Made by a program: the position numbers and the translations under genes
In this document: one piece after another, positions 29,991-44,094 of the stretch
How the letters are laid out: every line of letters starts with the position of its first letter
Position numbering within the stretch: the first letter of the stretch is position 1
Assembly: GCF_020921035.1 (NCBI RefSeq)
Contig: NC_063156.1
Coordinates: 7,564,001-7,628,000, forward strand
Direction of reading: 5' to 3'
Length of the DNA: 64,000 nucleotides
From: Rhodamnia argentea
Taxonomy: Eukaryota; Streptophyta; Magnoliopsida; Myrtales; Myrtaceae
The notes under the pieces: model-generated
What the model was told of the DNA's origin: nothing
Database searches by the model: none
Seen by the model: the letters and a program-made list of their open reading frames with translations, nothing else

Positions 29991-30466
29991 TTTCAATCCT
30001 GGCGTTTTCTATGACGTTGTAAGATCCTGCAGCATTTACATCGAATAATGGATCGCGTTCTCTGTTGAAAGGAACTTCGGCTCGTCAATTGAACACGACG
30101 TAGCGAGGAACCTAATTGTCATTTCCTGTGTTGGCAAAGTGTTTTATCTTAAATAATGCCACTTCTCGTAAGGAAGGCTCTCATATATCTCTCACGCTTT
30201 CGTATCGTCACGTGATAATTCATCCAATTAATTAGAGAGCGGTAACTTAGAAAGCAACTAATCTCAGTGTGATGCCGATCGAATGAGTGTATCATCATAA
30301 TCAATTGCGATAAGCTCGATTGATCAAGTTTTTGGCACTTCTATGCTCAATCTGTCGTTTCAACTTGGGATCAAGAGGGAAGGAACTTCTCACGGTATAA
30401 GAATTAACAAGACCCCGACTATATTTAGTCCAATGCTAAAAGTTCTCATTGGCGGACAACTATTAT

Positions 30467-30893
30467 GGCCTAATTTCCTATCAAATCCCCCACTTTAGGT
30501 TTAGTTTTAATTCTATCCCAAACCTTTTTGTCGAAAAAAATCCGTAGCTCCTTTAGGTGTAGTCCCGATTTTACCTCAAACTTTACTTTATCTAAAAAAA
30601 AGGTCACCAACTTTAACTCTAGTCTTAGATTTACCCCAAACTTTTTTTTGAACTAAGGGCAATGGGGGCTTATTAGGGACTAGTAATTTTTTTTTGTTTT
30701 GGGTCAAATATTAGGGACTAGAATTCGGGACAATTTTGGGACTATATCTAAAGTTAATGAATTTTTTAGACAAAAAAATTCGGGACAGATTTGCACAAAA
30801 CCTAACGTTCGGAGTTTTTTTAGACGAAAAAAAAAGTTCAGACAAAATCAAAATCGAACCTAAAATTCAGTGTTCTTTTATAAAATTAGGCCT
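30467..30893. mobile_element. Mutator-like MITE, 427 bp, 9-bp TSD with one mismatch
   Basis: Inverted ends are GGCCTAATTTCC and, from the right, AGGCCTAATTTTAT. The flanks are AACTATTAT (30458-30466) and AACTATGAT (30894-30902). The arms contain related C/T-rich and G/A-rich stretches (CCCCAAAC.., GGGACTAG..). Confidence 0.65.
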
Positions 30894-31299
30894 AACTATG
30901 ATACCGGTCTTTCTACAATGTTGTGGCCTTTCGCATGGTAAAAGTGTTTACCGTTGATTGACAATCGTTAGATGACTGTCTTTTAATCAGTAATGATTTG
31001 GTTTTCCAAGTACTAATTATACTTATCGTTTAAGAAATAATTGAGTTCAATCTCTAGAGTATTATAAGATCTAATTGAAGTCGCTACAAAATATTTACTT
31101 GGGATCTAATCCTAGGTTTATTGCTTTAATTTAGTCGTGGTATTAAGAACGCGGGGATGAAGGATTCGTGTCGCTTGCATCTTCGTCTCAAACATAAGTC
31201 ACGTCGATTCGTACTCCATGAAAATTTAATCTGACGTTCAGCAAAGAAAGATCAATGAACATGCAACGAAAGTAACTTGATTCATTTGATATACGAATT

Positions 31300-32830
31300 A
31301 TGTCATGTCGTGTGCTCGGGCTTTGATGGACCCAAGCTTGGGCACAAGGGATCCAGGCACGGGCACAAGGGATCCGGACCATGCATCAGTGGATTTAGGC
31401 CTGAGCGTGTGTGGACTTGGGCCTTGACCTCGATGGACTCAAGCCTCAACCTTGATGGATTTGGGCATGGGCGCGGGCGATCCGGGCATGAGCACCGAGT
31501 CTTCGGCTTGGGCTCAATGGACCCAAACCCTAGCATGGAGGACTTAGGCAAGTGTCACGGGCCTAGAGTTTGAACCACGATTGTGCAGCGATTGGCGGTG
31601 ATTTGGGTGGTGATTTGCAGCAGATTGAATGATGATGCACACAAGTCAAGCCTTGGTCCATGGATTGATCACACAATGCTCACGATTCGTTTTTTGCGGA
31701 GAGAGTGAGAGTGAACCGAGTGACTAAGTCGTGGGGAGAATGGATGACGTATGGATGACGTTTGTATTGATGATCGATAGATACAAGATGATTCGTGATG
31801 AAAAGTGATGCCGATGGTGAACAAGGTGAGTTACATTAGTGATGCTCGGGTCTATTTATAATACAAGATGGCCAGCAGCTCGCCTGATTTGTCATGTAGT
31901 GCTTGTCTTGTCTGCTTGGCATGGCTCATTTGAAATTTGAATGGTGCGCGCATTAATGCGGTGATTCTACTCCCCATGATGCGGAATGATGTTGTGACCA
32001 GACCCACTTGATGTTCTAGAAGGCTCACGGAGCGAGGGGTCGTGCGTCCGTTCAGCTACCCACTTGTATCGTAGGTCGCTCGCTGGGTTGTCCATGACAT
32101 GATGCGCGACTTGATGTTGCACGAGTCTTGCATCGTGCGAGAGTCTGGCTACATGAGTCGTGCATCATCCACGAATTGATTCTAATCGATGTTTGCATCG
32201 TTCAACGACCGATGCATGGATGATTGTGATGCTCCGTTCGCTCGACCATCTTGGGCGATGCTTGGTCGAGTGGGGCTGATGTTAGGTGATTCACATGATT
32301 GACCACGAATTGATTCGGTGCATGGTCGGTTGATCGAATTACGGTCGATCCTCGAGTGAGGATTTTGTCGGACCGTGATACAAGGGCATTGGAATTTAGG
32401 ACCCGAGCCGGACCTTGATGGGTTAGGGCACGGGCTCCGGAGTCCCGTGCCTCAACCTCAAGAAACATGGGTTTAGACGCACGGATTCGGACACGAGATA
32501 TGGAGAATCGGGCCGGAGCCCAAGGACCCGGGCATGGCCTTTGTGGACTAAAGCCCAAATGCCGGGGACCCTAGCTCGAGTGCCGAGGACTTGATCACGG
32601 CTAATATAAACTCGGCCGCAAGTGCACGGGATCCGAGCACGGATACCAAAGTCCTACGCTTGGCCTTTGCGAATCCAGGCACGGGTGTGTCGGGGCATCA
32701 CACACAAGCACTAAGCCGTGGCCTCGACCTCAATGGATATGGGCCCTGGCGTCGAGGACCCGGGCCCGAGCTCAATGGGTCCGGGCACAAGCACCGGGGA
32801 CCCGAGAACAAGTTTTAGGGTTTTCGTGCC
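31300..32830. repeat. Degenerate GC-rich minisatellite blocks
   Basis: Two blocks, about 31310-31565 and 32385-32825, consist of loose repeats of about 25-35 bp around words such as GATGGACTCAAGCCT, GGATTTGGGCATGGGC, CCGGGCACAAGCACCGGGGA. The 820 bp between them has no recognised gene; it contains CTATTTATAATAC near 31850. ORFs across the blocks on both strands are products of the repeat. Confidence 0.7.
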
Positions 32831-34182
32831 TAAGCGAAGGGTTTTTGGTTCAAGCGCCAATAGATAGTCATATTTTAAAAGTTTTAATTTTATAAATAAG
32901 AAATTATTTTCCTGAATTAGAAAAATATTTTCCGCTTACTTATTATCTTAGTAGTTCAAATGCTGAAAAATGAGAAAAGTATTTTTTTGAAAAATAAAAT
33001 AAAATTCCGCAAAACAAATGAATCCAATGTCACATTACGTTGTTCAAGTAGTTTTTGCATGCACGAAGGCACCAGAATATGTGAATCCTTACAAGATACA
33101 AGTTTTTTAGTGGAGCCCATCAAGAGCTAAAGCTTATGTTGTGTCCACGTATGAGAAACTACGCGTAGGATGCGAATTAATTGAAATATAGATCACTTAA
33201 AATGTTGCGTCTCATCTCACGGAGATATCACATTTATTTCGTCAAGATTTGCCAAATTCAATTTAGTGTGATTCCCCCCGCCATGGCGGCCGGCGCGTGA
33301 TGCGATTCGTACAGTCGCATGGGAGGAGGCTCCCGTGAAGAGAGGAAGAGGAAAGAAAATAAGCTGTGAGAGAGGGATAGGTAGATGTCGACCACAAAAA
33401 AAAAAAAAAAAGAAGAAGAAGAAGAAGAAGAAGAGAGCGCGATAGGGAGAGAGGGAGTTTAGCGAGTTCAATTGAGATTCGTCATATTCAGTTAGAAAAA
33501 ATTCAAATAATGATATAAAGTGCCTTTAAATTTTTTTAAATAAAGATCTGAAGTAAACTTTATTTTAAATAAAAGTTTAAAAAGGCCTCGTTATTTCAAA
33601 AAAGGCTCTAACCAAATGCATTCTCGTTTTTTACACCCTTGCCCAACGCCGGCGATGGCTGAGGGAGGGAAGAGGAAAAGGAAAATAAAAAGAAAAGAAA
33701 AGGAAAATAGAAAAAATAATAATAAAGGACAAAAAAAGGCCACTCTTGAAATAATAAGAGCGTTCTTATTTGACAAAATTAAGGTAGGAATGTTTAGTGG
33801 GTGATGGCTACCATACCATATTTCTGGCTAAGGAGAACGTCGGCCCACTTAACACGTGGCGATCAACGAGTGGAGGGAACTTAACTTTGAAACGTTGACC
33901 TCTGAGATGTGGAATGGAGACAGCCGTCTCTCATTGTCCAAAAGAAGCTTTCGAGCAAACCGGGAGACAGACGCAGCCCACTGGAACTGAACCCGCAAAA
34001 CAGGAGGAAGAAGGGCGAACGCTTTCGCCCATGGAAGTGCCGCTCCTGATGCTTCGTCTTCTGCATTTATACCCCCACACGCTCAAAGCTCACGACTTCA
34101 CCACCCATCGAAGCGACTTCACCACCCCATCACCGTCGCTTCCATCGGAGCTGAGAACCGAACGCGGAGGAGCAGCGACGAC
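32831..34182. other. Spacer and leader of the aminotransferase gene
   Basis: No gene seen. Contains a poly(A) run followed by (GAA)n at about 33395-33434. The last 200 bases before the ATG at 34183 are richer in GC and C/T-rich, as expected for a promoter-proximal and 5' leader region. No clear TATA box. Confidence 0.5.
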
Positions 34183-37484
<3,302 letters not shown>

Positions 37485-37664
37485 GTTCTTATCAAGACGT
37501 CAGGCTTTTAGCCGCTTTTCCTTTGCTACTGCCTGATGATTATATACGGTTGGACTGATGATATTGAACGGCTTAGGTTTCTTCAATGCGCATTGCCATA
37601 GAAGCATATAGGCATTGGACGTCGGAAAGAGACTGGCACTGGCAGTGATGTCACTGCATGCGAA

Positions 37665-38204
37665 TGTGAGTTCATTGAAGGTGGCTGTTCGCGTAGGAGA
37701 TATTTTGTATTCATGCATGTAGCATGCAATACTTAAGATGAACTGTGGTACTTCTCGGTGCTCTATTTGTGTTTAGGATCGTATTGACACAAACCTATAA
37801 GCTGTAATCATCTTTCTATCTAATAAAAGGACGATACCATCGATTGTGATCAACACCTTGAATCATGCATCCAATAGCATCGCATCAACCCGAGATCAGT
37901 GCGGAGTTTCGCACAGCGAGATAACTCTGTGAGTTCATTGATAGTGGCTGTTCTTGTAGGAGATTTCTTTGTATTCATGTAAGTAGCGTGCAGTACTTAA
38001 AAGAGTTAAGACGCAAAAGTGGTACTTCTCGGTGCTCTATTTGTGCATAGGATCGTATGACACACCCCTGTAAGCTGTAATCATCTTTGTATCTAGTAAA
38101 AGGACAGTATCATGGATTGTGATCAATCCCTTGAATTATGCATCGAATCCTAAGAGCATCGCATCAACCCCGAGATCAGGGTGGAGTTTGGCACAGTGAG
38201 ATAA
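37665..38204. repeat. Tandem duplication of the aminotransferase 3' flank
   Basis: About 37665-37925 and 37929-38204 are two direct copies: GTGAGTTCATTGA, GGTACTTCTCGGTGCTCTA, GCTGTAATCATCTTT, GAGCATCGCATCAACCC occur in the same order in both. The first copy contains AATAAAAGG (37820), a plausible polyadenylation signal; the second has AGTAAAAGG at that place. Confidence 0.9.
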
Positions 38205-38880
38205 GTTGGTGTCGACTATGAGTCTCAGGTTGGAGACATGGAAGCGCCGGCATAATTAATCGACCGAACCGGGCTCTTTTAACTTTGGTCCCCAAGATGA
38301 AAACATCGAACCGGTTCCATACGAATGATGGATTATGCATGTAACCTTGTCCCCAGATTTTTGTTACTGAAGTCTCTTTCATCAGGTTCTGGTTTACCCC
38401 TGCTTGCTGAACAAAGTAATAATTAGTTGAGATGGCTAAGTACTAATCCAAAAACCTAACATGACTGAGATAAGCTTAATTAATAAAAAAAACAAGATTT
38501 CGTGAACATAAAAGCTTATGACGACACCAGTCGGTGTAGCTTTCAACTTGGAACCGGCCAAAAAATTTTTTTTTTTTTCTGCGGGAATATCCTCTGATAA
38601 ATTCTTGTTGATCCTCTAATTTCATCTTGTTAGTTCTGTCTGTACCTCGACATGATTTGGCGGGTCTCCCGTTGAATATGCAGCCGATTTTATTCTAATC
38701 CATATGAAAACTTCAATTAACAGTACGGGTTCATGAAAAAAAATTGAACTTTGAGAGGAATCAAGGTTGAGATTTGGATCAAGAGCTCAGTAGCAGGTAG
38801 GATCACGATACTTCAAACTTAGACAAACTGAGACAAAATTACGATGTACGGTTACTAACGTAGAAATCTCCGACAGAGAC

Positions 38881-39664
38881 CCTGTTTGGTTCAGCATTTG
38901 GCCAAGGGACTTTAAGAAAATGCAAATACCTTTGGGTTAAAAGCCGTTTTCAAAATGCAAGTAGTGTTTAGTAAAGTGTATTTTAAAAACACATTTGAAA
39001 AGCAACTTTGACGTAAATGTTGTTTGGTGAAAAATAAACTTTGTAAAATATTTTTTCTTTTTGAAAAAAAGGCGGCGGCGACGAAGGTGGCAGCAAAGAA
39101 CGGCGGCGGCAAGCAGCGACAATGGCGGGCGGTGGCGGCGGCCGGTGGCGGCGACCGGCGGCTATCAGCGGCCGGTGGATCGACGACCAAACAATCGTCT
39201 GGCGGCGACGACGACCAGCCGGCTACCGACGACCGGCGGCGAGCGACGACGACAGTAACCCGGGTGGCTCCAGCGAAGACCGGAGACCGGCAGCAGCGGC
39301 AACCGTGATGGCAAAGAGGCGGCCACCGGCGGCAGATGGGACCGGGCAGAGGCGGCAACCGCAGCAGTGGATCGGGTCCCGACGCAGCGGCAGCCAGCGG
39401 TGACGGGCAGCCAATGGGCGATGGCGGTGGGCAGCGGCAAGTGAAGGTGACAAAATTAAAATAATAAAAAAGTTAGTTGCATTTCGCAAAAGTCTTTTAG
39501 CCCAAAGTACCTCTAGAGGTACTTTGGGCTAAAGGACTTTGGAGAGCATTTGAAATGCAATTGCATCTCGCTAAAGTGAGCCAAAAAATGAATCAAACAA
39601 TATTTGTATTTAGCCAAGGGACTTTAGGGCCCTAATACTCATTTGGAATGTTGAACCAAACAGG
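38881..39664. mobile_element. 784-bp MITE with GGC-rich core
   Basis: Ends are CCTGTTTGGTTCAGCATT and, from the right, CCTGTTTGGTTCAACATT; subterminal GGCCAAGGGACTTTA and, inverted, CCTAAAGTCCCTTGGC. The core at about 39070-39440 is made of GGCGGC/CGACGA repeats, generating spurious ORFs in several frames. The flanking duplication is unclear (CAGAGA / CAGAGT). A relative lies inverted at about 51585-52075. Confidence 0.75.
39489..39540. repeat. 52-bp near-perfect palindrome without spacer
   Basis: 39496-39533 is a perfect 38-bp palindrome centred on CTAG at 39513-39516; it extends to 39489-39540 with one mismatched pair (39495/39534). It lies in the right arm of the 784-bp MITE. Confidence 0.9.
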
Positions 39665-40631
39665 CCAGAGTCAAAGCGATGGTGTGGGGAGTAAAAAAGC
39701 GACGAACTTACCCAACTGACTTCAACTACTCTTCCTCGCGGTTGCTCAATCCGACAGTCCAACCCCGACCCAGAATTGCCCGTAAGGACGAAAGGGAGAA
39801 GGTTGATAAAATGGTGCATGACAAACGGTTGATTGGCTGTGGCTTGGGCTTTCTCCATGATCAATTCCACTTAATCGCCGACCACCTCTCGTCGCCGCAG
39901 GTACTCTCTCTCTCTCGTCGCCGACGACTCGTTTAGTGTTCCTTCGCGCAAAAGAACGTTTTTTTGAGGCGTTTATGCTGCCTCATGTCTAATTTGAGCA
40001 GCGCGTGATCTTTCGTTTCTTATTGTCAACCTGGAACTCAACACCCAGTAGCTATATCCTATGAAACGTGCCAGTGCCCTTGATGGTGAATTCAAATGCC
40101 ACAGTCCTCGCTTTGGTGTTGTCCATGAGCTGCAATTAGGCAGCTTTTTCATAGTGTATGAAGTGTTGTTAGCGGCCTTTTCCTCCGGATTTGAGGTGGT
40201 ACTTTTGGAATCTCTGAGGTACTGTACTGGGGTATGTGCGGCGGAATGGGATTCGAATATATGTGGCTGTGTTATCACCAATTGATTTCACATGCACCCA
40301 AGAAGGCTTAACAAGGTGTCATGGAGGGAATCAATCATTATAACTGACATGATCAGCCTGATGGTTGAGTGCATACCCGTGTCGCTCCTGTCCGAGAAAC
40401 GGTGCAACATAGGTGCTGGTAGAATAGCAGTGTTGAGGTCGCCGACTCTGGTTTCGAAGTTCAATTGGCTGTAGAATTCACGTGCGGGCTTCAATTCTAC
40501 TCCTCGTGTTGTTTTGCATATATTATATGCTTTTTCGATGTGTCGTTTTTTGATTAAGGTGCGAATTTCTGTCTGCGTCTGTTGGATGTGGATACTTAAA
40601 TCTGTACAATTGCTGTTATGTCTCAGGTATC

Positions 40632-42871
40632 ATGGGAGTGAAGATAGGATTCCTGTTTCTTCTTGTTTTGAGTGCACTTGCAACCCTCAACGCTAGGCAA
40701 CTGCCACGCAATCTTGAAGGTACTCATTGAGTTTGCTTTTGATTTACCTTCATTTCTTTTTGCTTGGTTTCTGGATCTTCGTCACTAGTGATAGAGACAT
40801 CTGCTTCCCTGCACTGAAGAACAGTGAAAAACTTGTTTAACTGTCCATGATAAGAGCATTACTCAATGTTTAAAGGTTTTCTTCATATATGTTTAAAATG
40901 TTTTTCTTTACACTAGTGTTGGCAAGCATGCTACCTTCCTTATTCCGTGTCCTTTAGTTATCTGATGTCAAGTGCTAGTAACAACATTGTCTCTGATCCA
41001 GAAAACGATACTTCATTAACAAAATGAAAATTTTAGTTTTAGAAATATCTAACAAAAAATTGCCTATCAAACAAGTATGCTAAAATGTATTTGACCATGC
41101 ATTCGCTATAATTAAATCACAAATCATGAGCAAGGAGTTTCAGCAAATGCTTGTAATGAACAATTATTTCTGTCTAATATTATTATCAGAATATCATTTG
41201 CTATCTTTGACTGAAACTATATAAAGGTGTTATTAGCATGTCATGGGGTGATAAAATTCTACAAATAATGGCACGACTTGTTATGAGATGACATAAGCAA
41301 AAGAGGTGTTACATTTGGGTTACTAAGTCATGTTGATCACACCAGCTACCGCTGAAAAGGTGAACGCATATTGTCCTCTTACGAATTTTAACGAGCTATA
41401 ATGTAATAGCTGGTGCAACTTGTATATTTTGATGAACATTTGTTTGCGTCAGCTGACAAGGAAGCAATCTTAAAATCTATGCGACTGATGCCAAGTCTTT
41501 GTTTAACATTCTTGCATTGCATGACAAGTTACCTGTGAAATATGGCCGATTGTATTTTGCACCATTTCGTAGAAACTGTCTGACATATTGATACAGTAGC
41601 AACTGAATGATGCTTTTACATTTTGTGTTCAGCAATGCAGTACCACATGCTGGAAAAGGGAAGTTCAAGGAATGGAGATGTGTGCGCATGGTGTGAGGAG
41701 TACGCCGCATTGACACTCAAGTATCTGCACAAGAATAAAACTCAATCTGAAGTAATTGAACTTCTTCACTTGACCTGCTCCCAAGTTCCGATGTTCAAGA
41801 CAGAGGTCTCTCTCTCTTATCTCTCTGTGAGACTATTGAACTCCAACCAGTTGAATTGTGGATGCCTATTATTGCCAGTTGTTCCATTGCTTTAACCTTG
41901 TCATTTTCATCTGCAGTGCATTATTCTGGTGGATTACTATGTTCCAATTTTCTTCTTAGAGGTTTCTTCAATGCAACCTGAAGAGATCTGCAAGGATATC
42001 TCTCTCTGCAAATCAGCGGAGAGAGTTTCTCCAAAGCTTAAGGAAGATAGTTGTGAATTTTGCCATGATGCTGTTTCGCTAGTCTTGGATAGGTTGAAAG
42101 ACCCTGATATTCAGGTTGGTACTTCTTGCATTATGGTAGTTTGTATGTATTGAGCAACGCTCAACCACATAAAGCCATTTTGTTCTTGTACTTATCCCTG
42201 GTAAGGGACTAGATCTTTCGCTTGGCCACCTTCAGGCACAAAGAAACAAGATGAATGCTTTCCTTCTTGTTACACTCCATGAATCTTGCCACTGGAATGA
42301 CAACTAATATGGTTCTCATATTGACCTCAGTTGGACATAATTGAACTACTCCTGAAGGCTTGTGATTCCCTTGAGAGCTACGAGAACAAGGTAAATCTGC
42401 TTTTCTCACGTGAATGTGCACTCACGCACATTTATGTATGAAAATCTTAGACAAGCACAGTATAGTTCCCTTAGCCACGTTTGTTTTCTTTTAATCCATG
42501 CTAATATAGATGGGCTTTCCAACAACTCTTCCTAGAAGGAGTTTCTTGAACATCAAGAATTTTCAGTTCTTTGCGACAGAAGCCGTCTAATTCAAGTCAA
42601 AAGCATGAATGATTTACTCTTGCATAAAAGCTCTCGTATCTAGTTCTCTCTCCCTTTCTCCGAGGCAGCAGCACCTTAATAACGATTTACTGTTTGCTTT
42701 TTGCAGTGTAAGAAGATGGTCTTTGAGTACGGGCCACTAATTCTTGCCAACATGGAACAATTTCTGGAGGCAGCCGATGTGTGCGCCGTGCTGCATGTGT
42801 GCACAAAGTCCGAAATCGAAGTTGAAGAACCAGTACCCACCAAGGAGACGCCATTGCTATCCGACTCTTGA
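40632..42871 (+). CDS. Secreted protein with two saposin-B domains
   Basis: Coding exons 40632-40719, 41633-41805, 41917-42114, 42331-42390 and 42707-42871 give 227 residues. A signal peptide (MGVKIGFLFLLVLSALATLNA) is followed by two saposin-B modules, each with six cysteines: C47, C50, C78, C88, C112, C118 and C133, C136, C164, C174, C199, C205. The C-x2-C openings (CAWC, CEFC) and the spacing are those of lipid-binding saposins. The acidic tail ends EETPLLSDS-like (PTKETPLLSDS). The likely role is lipid/membrane interaction in the vacuole or secretory route, like prosaposin; the plant function is not defined. A non-coding first exon probably ends at 39900 (CCGCAG/GTACTC) and joins at 40627. 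It resembles Arabidopsis At5g01800/At3g51730. Confidence 0.92.
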
Positions 42872-44094
42872 AGCTTCGTCATACGGGACGCATAGTTCAC
42901 GTATGTCCTGAAATGTGCGTTTCATTCGCCATTGCATATGCACAATCACAACCCTACGTTAGTGTCATTACACATGACCTGGTAGAGCTGGAAGTGAAAC
43001 CTCATAATGACAGATGCATATGATATTAGACGTAGAAATGCGTCATCTGGAAGTGTTGGTTAACCGTTGCTGCGATAGCTAGTGCTGTAGTAACACCTGG
43101 CGTCATCGATGTCCTACTTATGTTCACTGACTATGCTTGTTATACAATAGTTGTATCAGTCGGACAAACGAACCTCGATCTAACTACTTAGATTCTGCTT
43201 ATCCATCGTTACGGCGCATGTATAGAGTGGTCAGTTTGGCGTTCCCTTATCCCCTCATTCTTTTCTTCTGGCTGATGGCTGAATTCGTTCTTGTTTAGCT
43301 CAAGAGACGTGGATAAACTAGTAAACTGATTTTGTGCTACGCTGCCCAAATTTGCTAGTGGCATAAAAGAATACCACTGAGTGTTGTGATTTGTGTCTTC
43401 GACCCATTCAATTTGCACAATTTTAACGATTATATGGCGAATTTTGCTCAAAAAAAAAAAAAACCCCATCATATGGCGAATGCGAAATTAGTAACATGAG
43501 TGTGATCGGCAAGGATTATTTCCTCCTCTTGCCTTCAGGACAATGAGTTCCAGACCGTCTCTGTATTTACTTGGCATGACTGAAAAATGTTAAAGCCCAG
43601 GGAGTGTTGATGCTTAGTGAGAAACAACTCTCCCCACCCCTCTTTCTCCGCTTCAAATTCGAAAACAGTTCTCCCTACATCTCTCCCTCGAGGGAACCCC
43701 CGGTGCAGGACAACCCTATAGCAAAAGGTCACGAAGCAAATAGTTGGGGACTGACCACATGGTCAAGACACCGCCTGGCCCAACGGTCCAGAGTGCCATA
43801 GTGCCAGGATATGTCAAAATAAATCACAGGACTGGGTGCACGAACTGAACGAAATTCTTCCCCAGGGTATGAATACCTAACTAGCGGTATAGCAACGAAC
43901 TAAATCATCAGTTACCTGAGGGGCAAGCTTTATGCATTTTGACCTGTATTGCTATTTGATGTTAATCTAAGTATATATCAATCCCCCTTGTAAGGAAAAG
44001 GAAGATACAATCCGTCCAATATCTGAACTCTCCCCAAAAAAGGAGGCTGCTTGCCTCTGTAAGAACAGGCATATATAAATCCCTCAAATTCTGT
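42872..44094. other. Convergent intergenic region
   Basis: 3' ends of the saposin gene (+) and the NST1-like gene (-) face each other here. I see no additional gene. A poly(A) run is at about 43450-43461. Confidence 0.5.

Noticed and set aside
31660..31690. Similarity of GATTGATCACACAAT here and at base 1 of the window
   Set aside because: Only about 15 bases match; flanks differ, so it is probably chance.
39024..39489. Several overlapping ORFs on both strands
   Set aside because: All are read-throughs of the GGC/CGA repeat core of a MITE.
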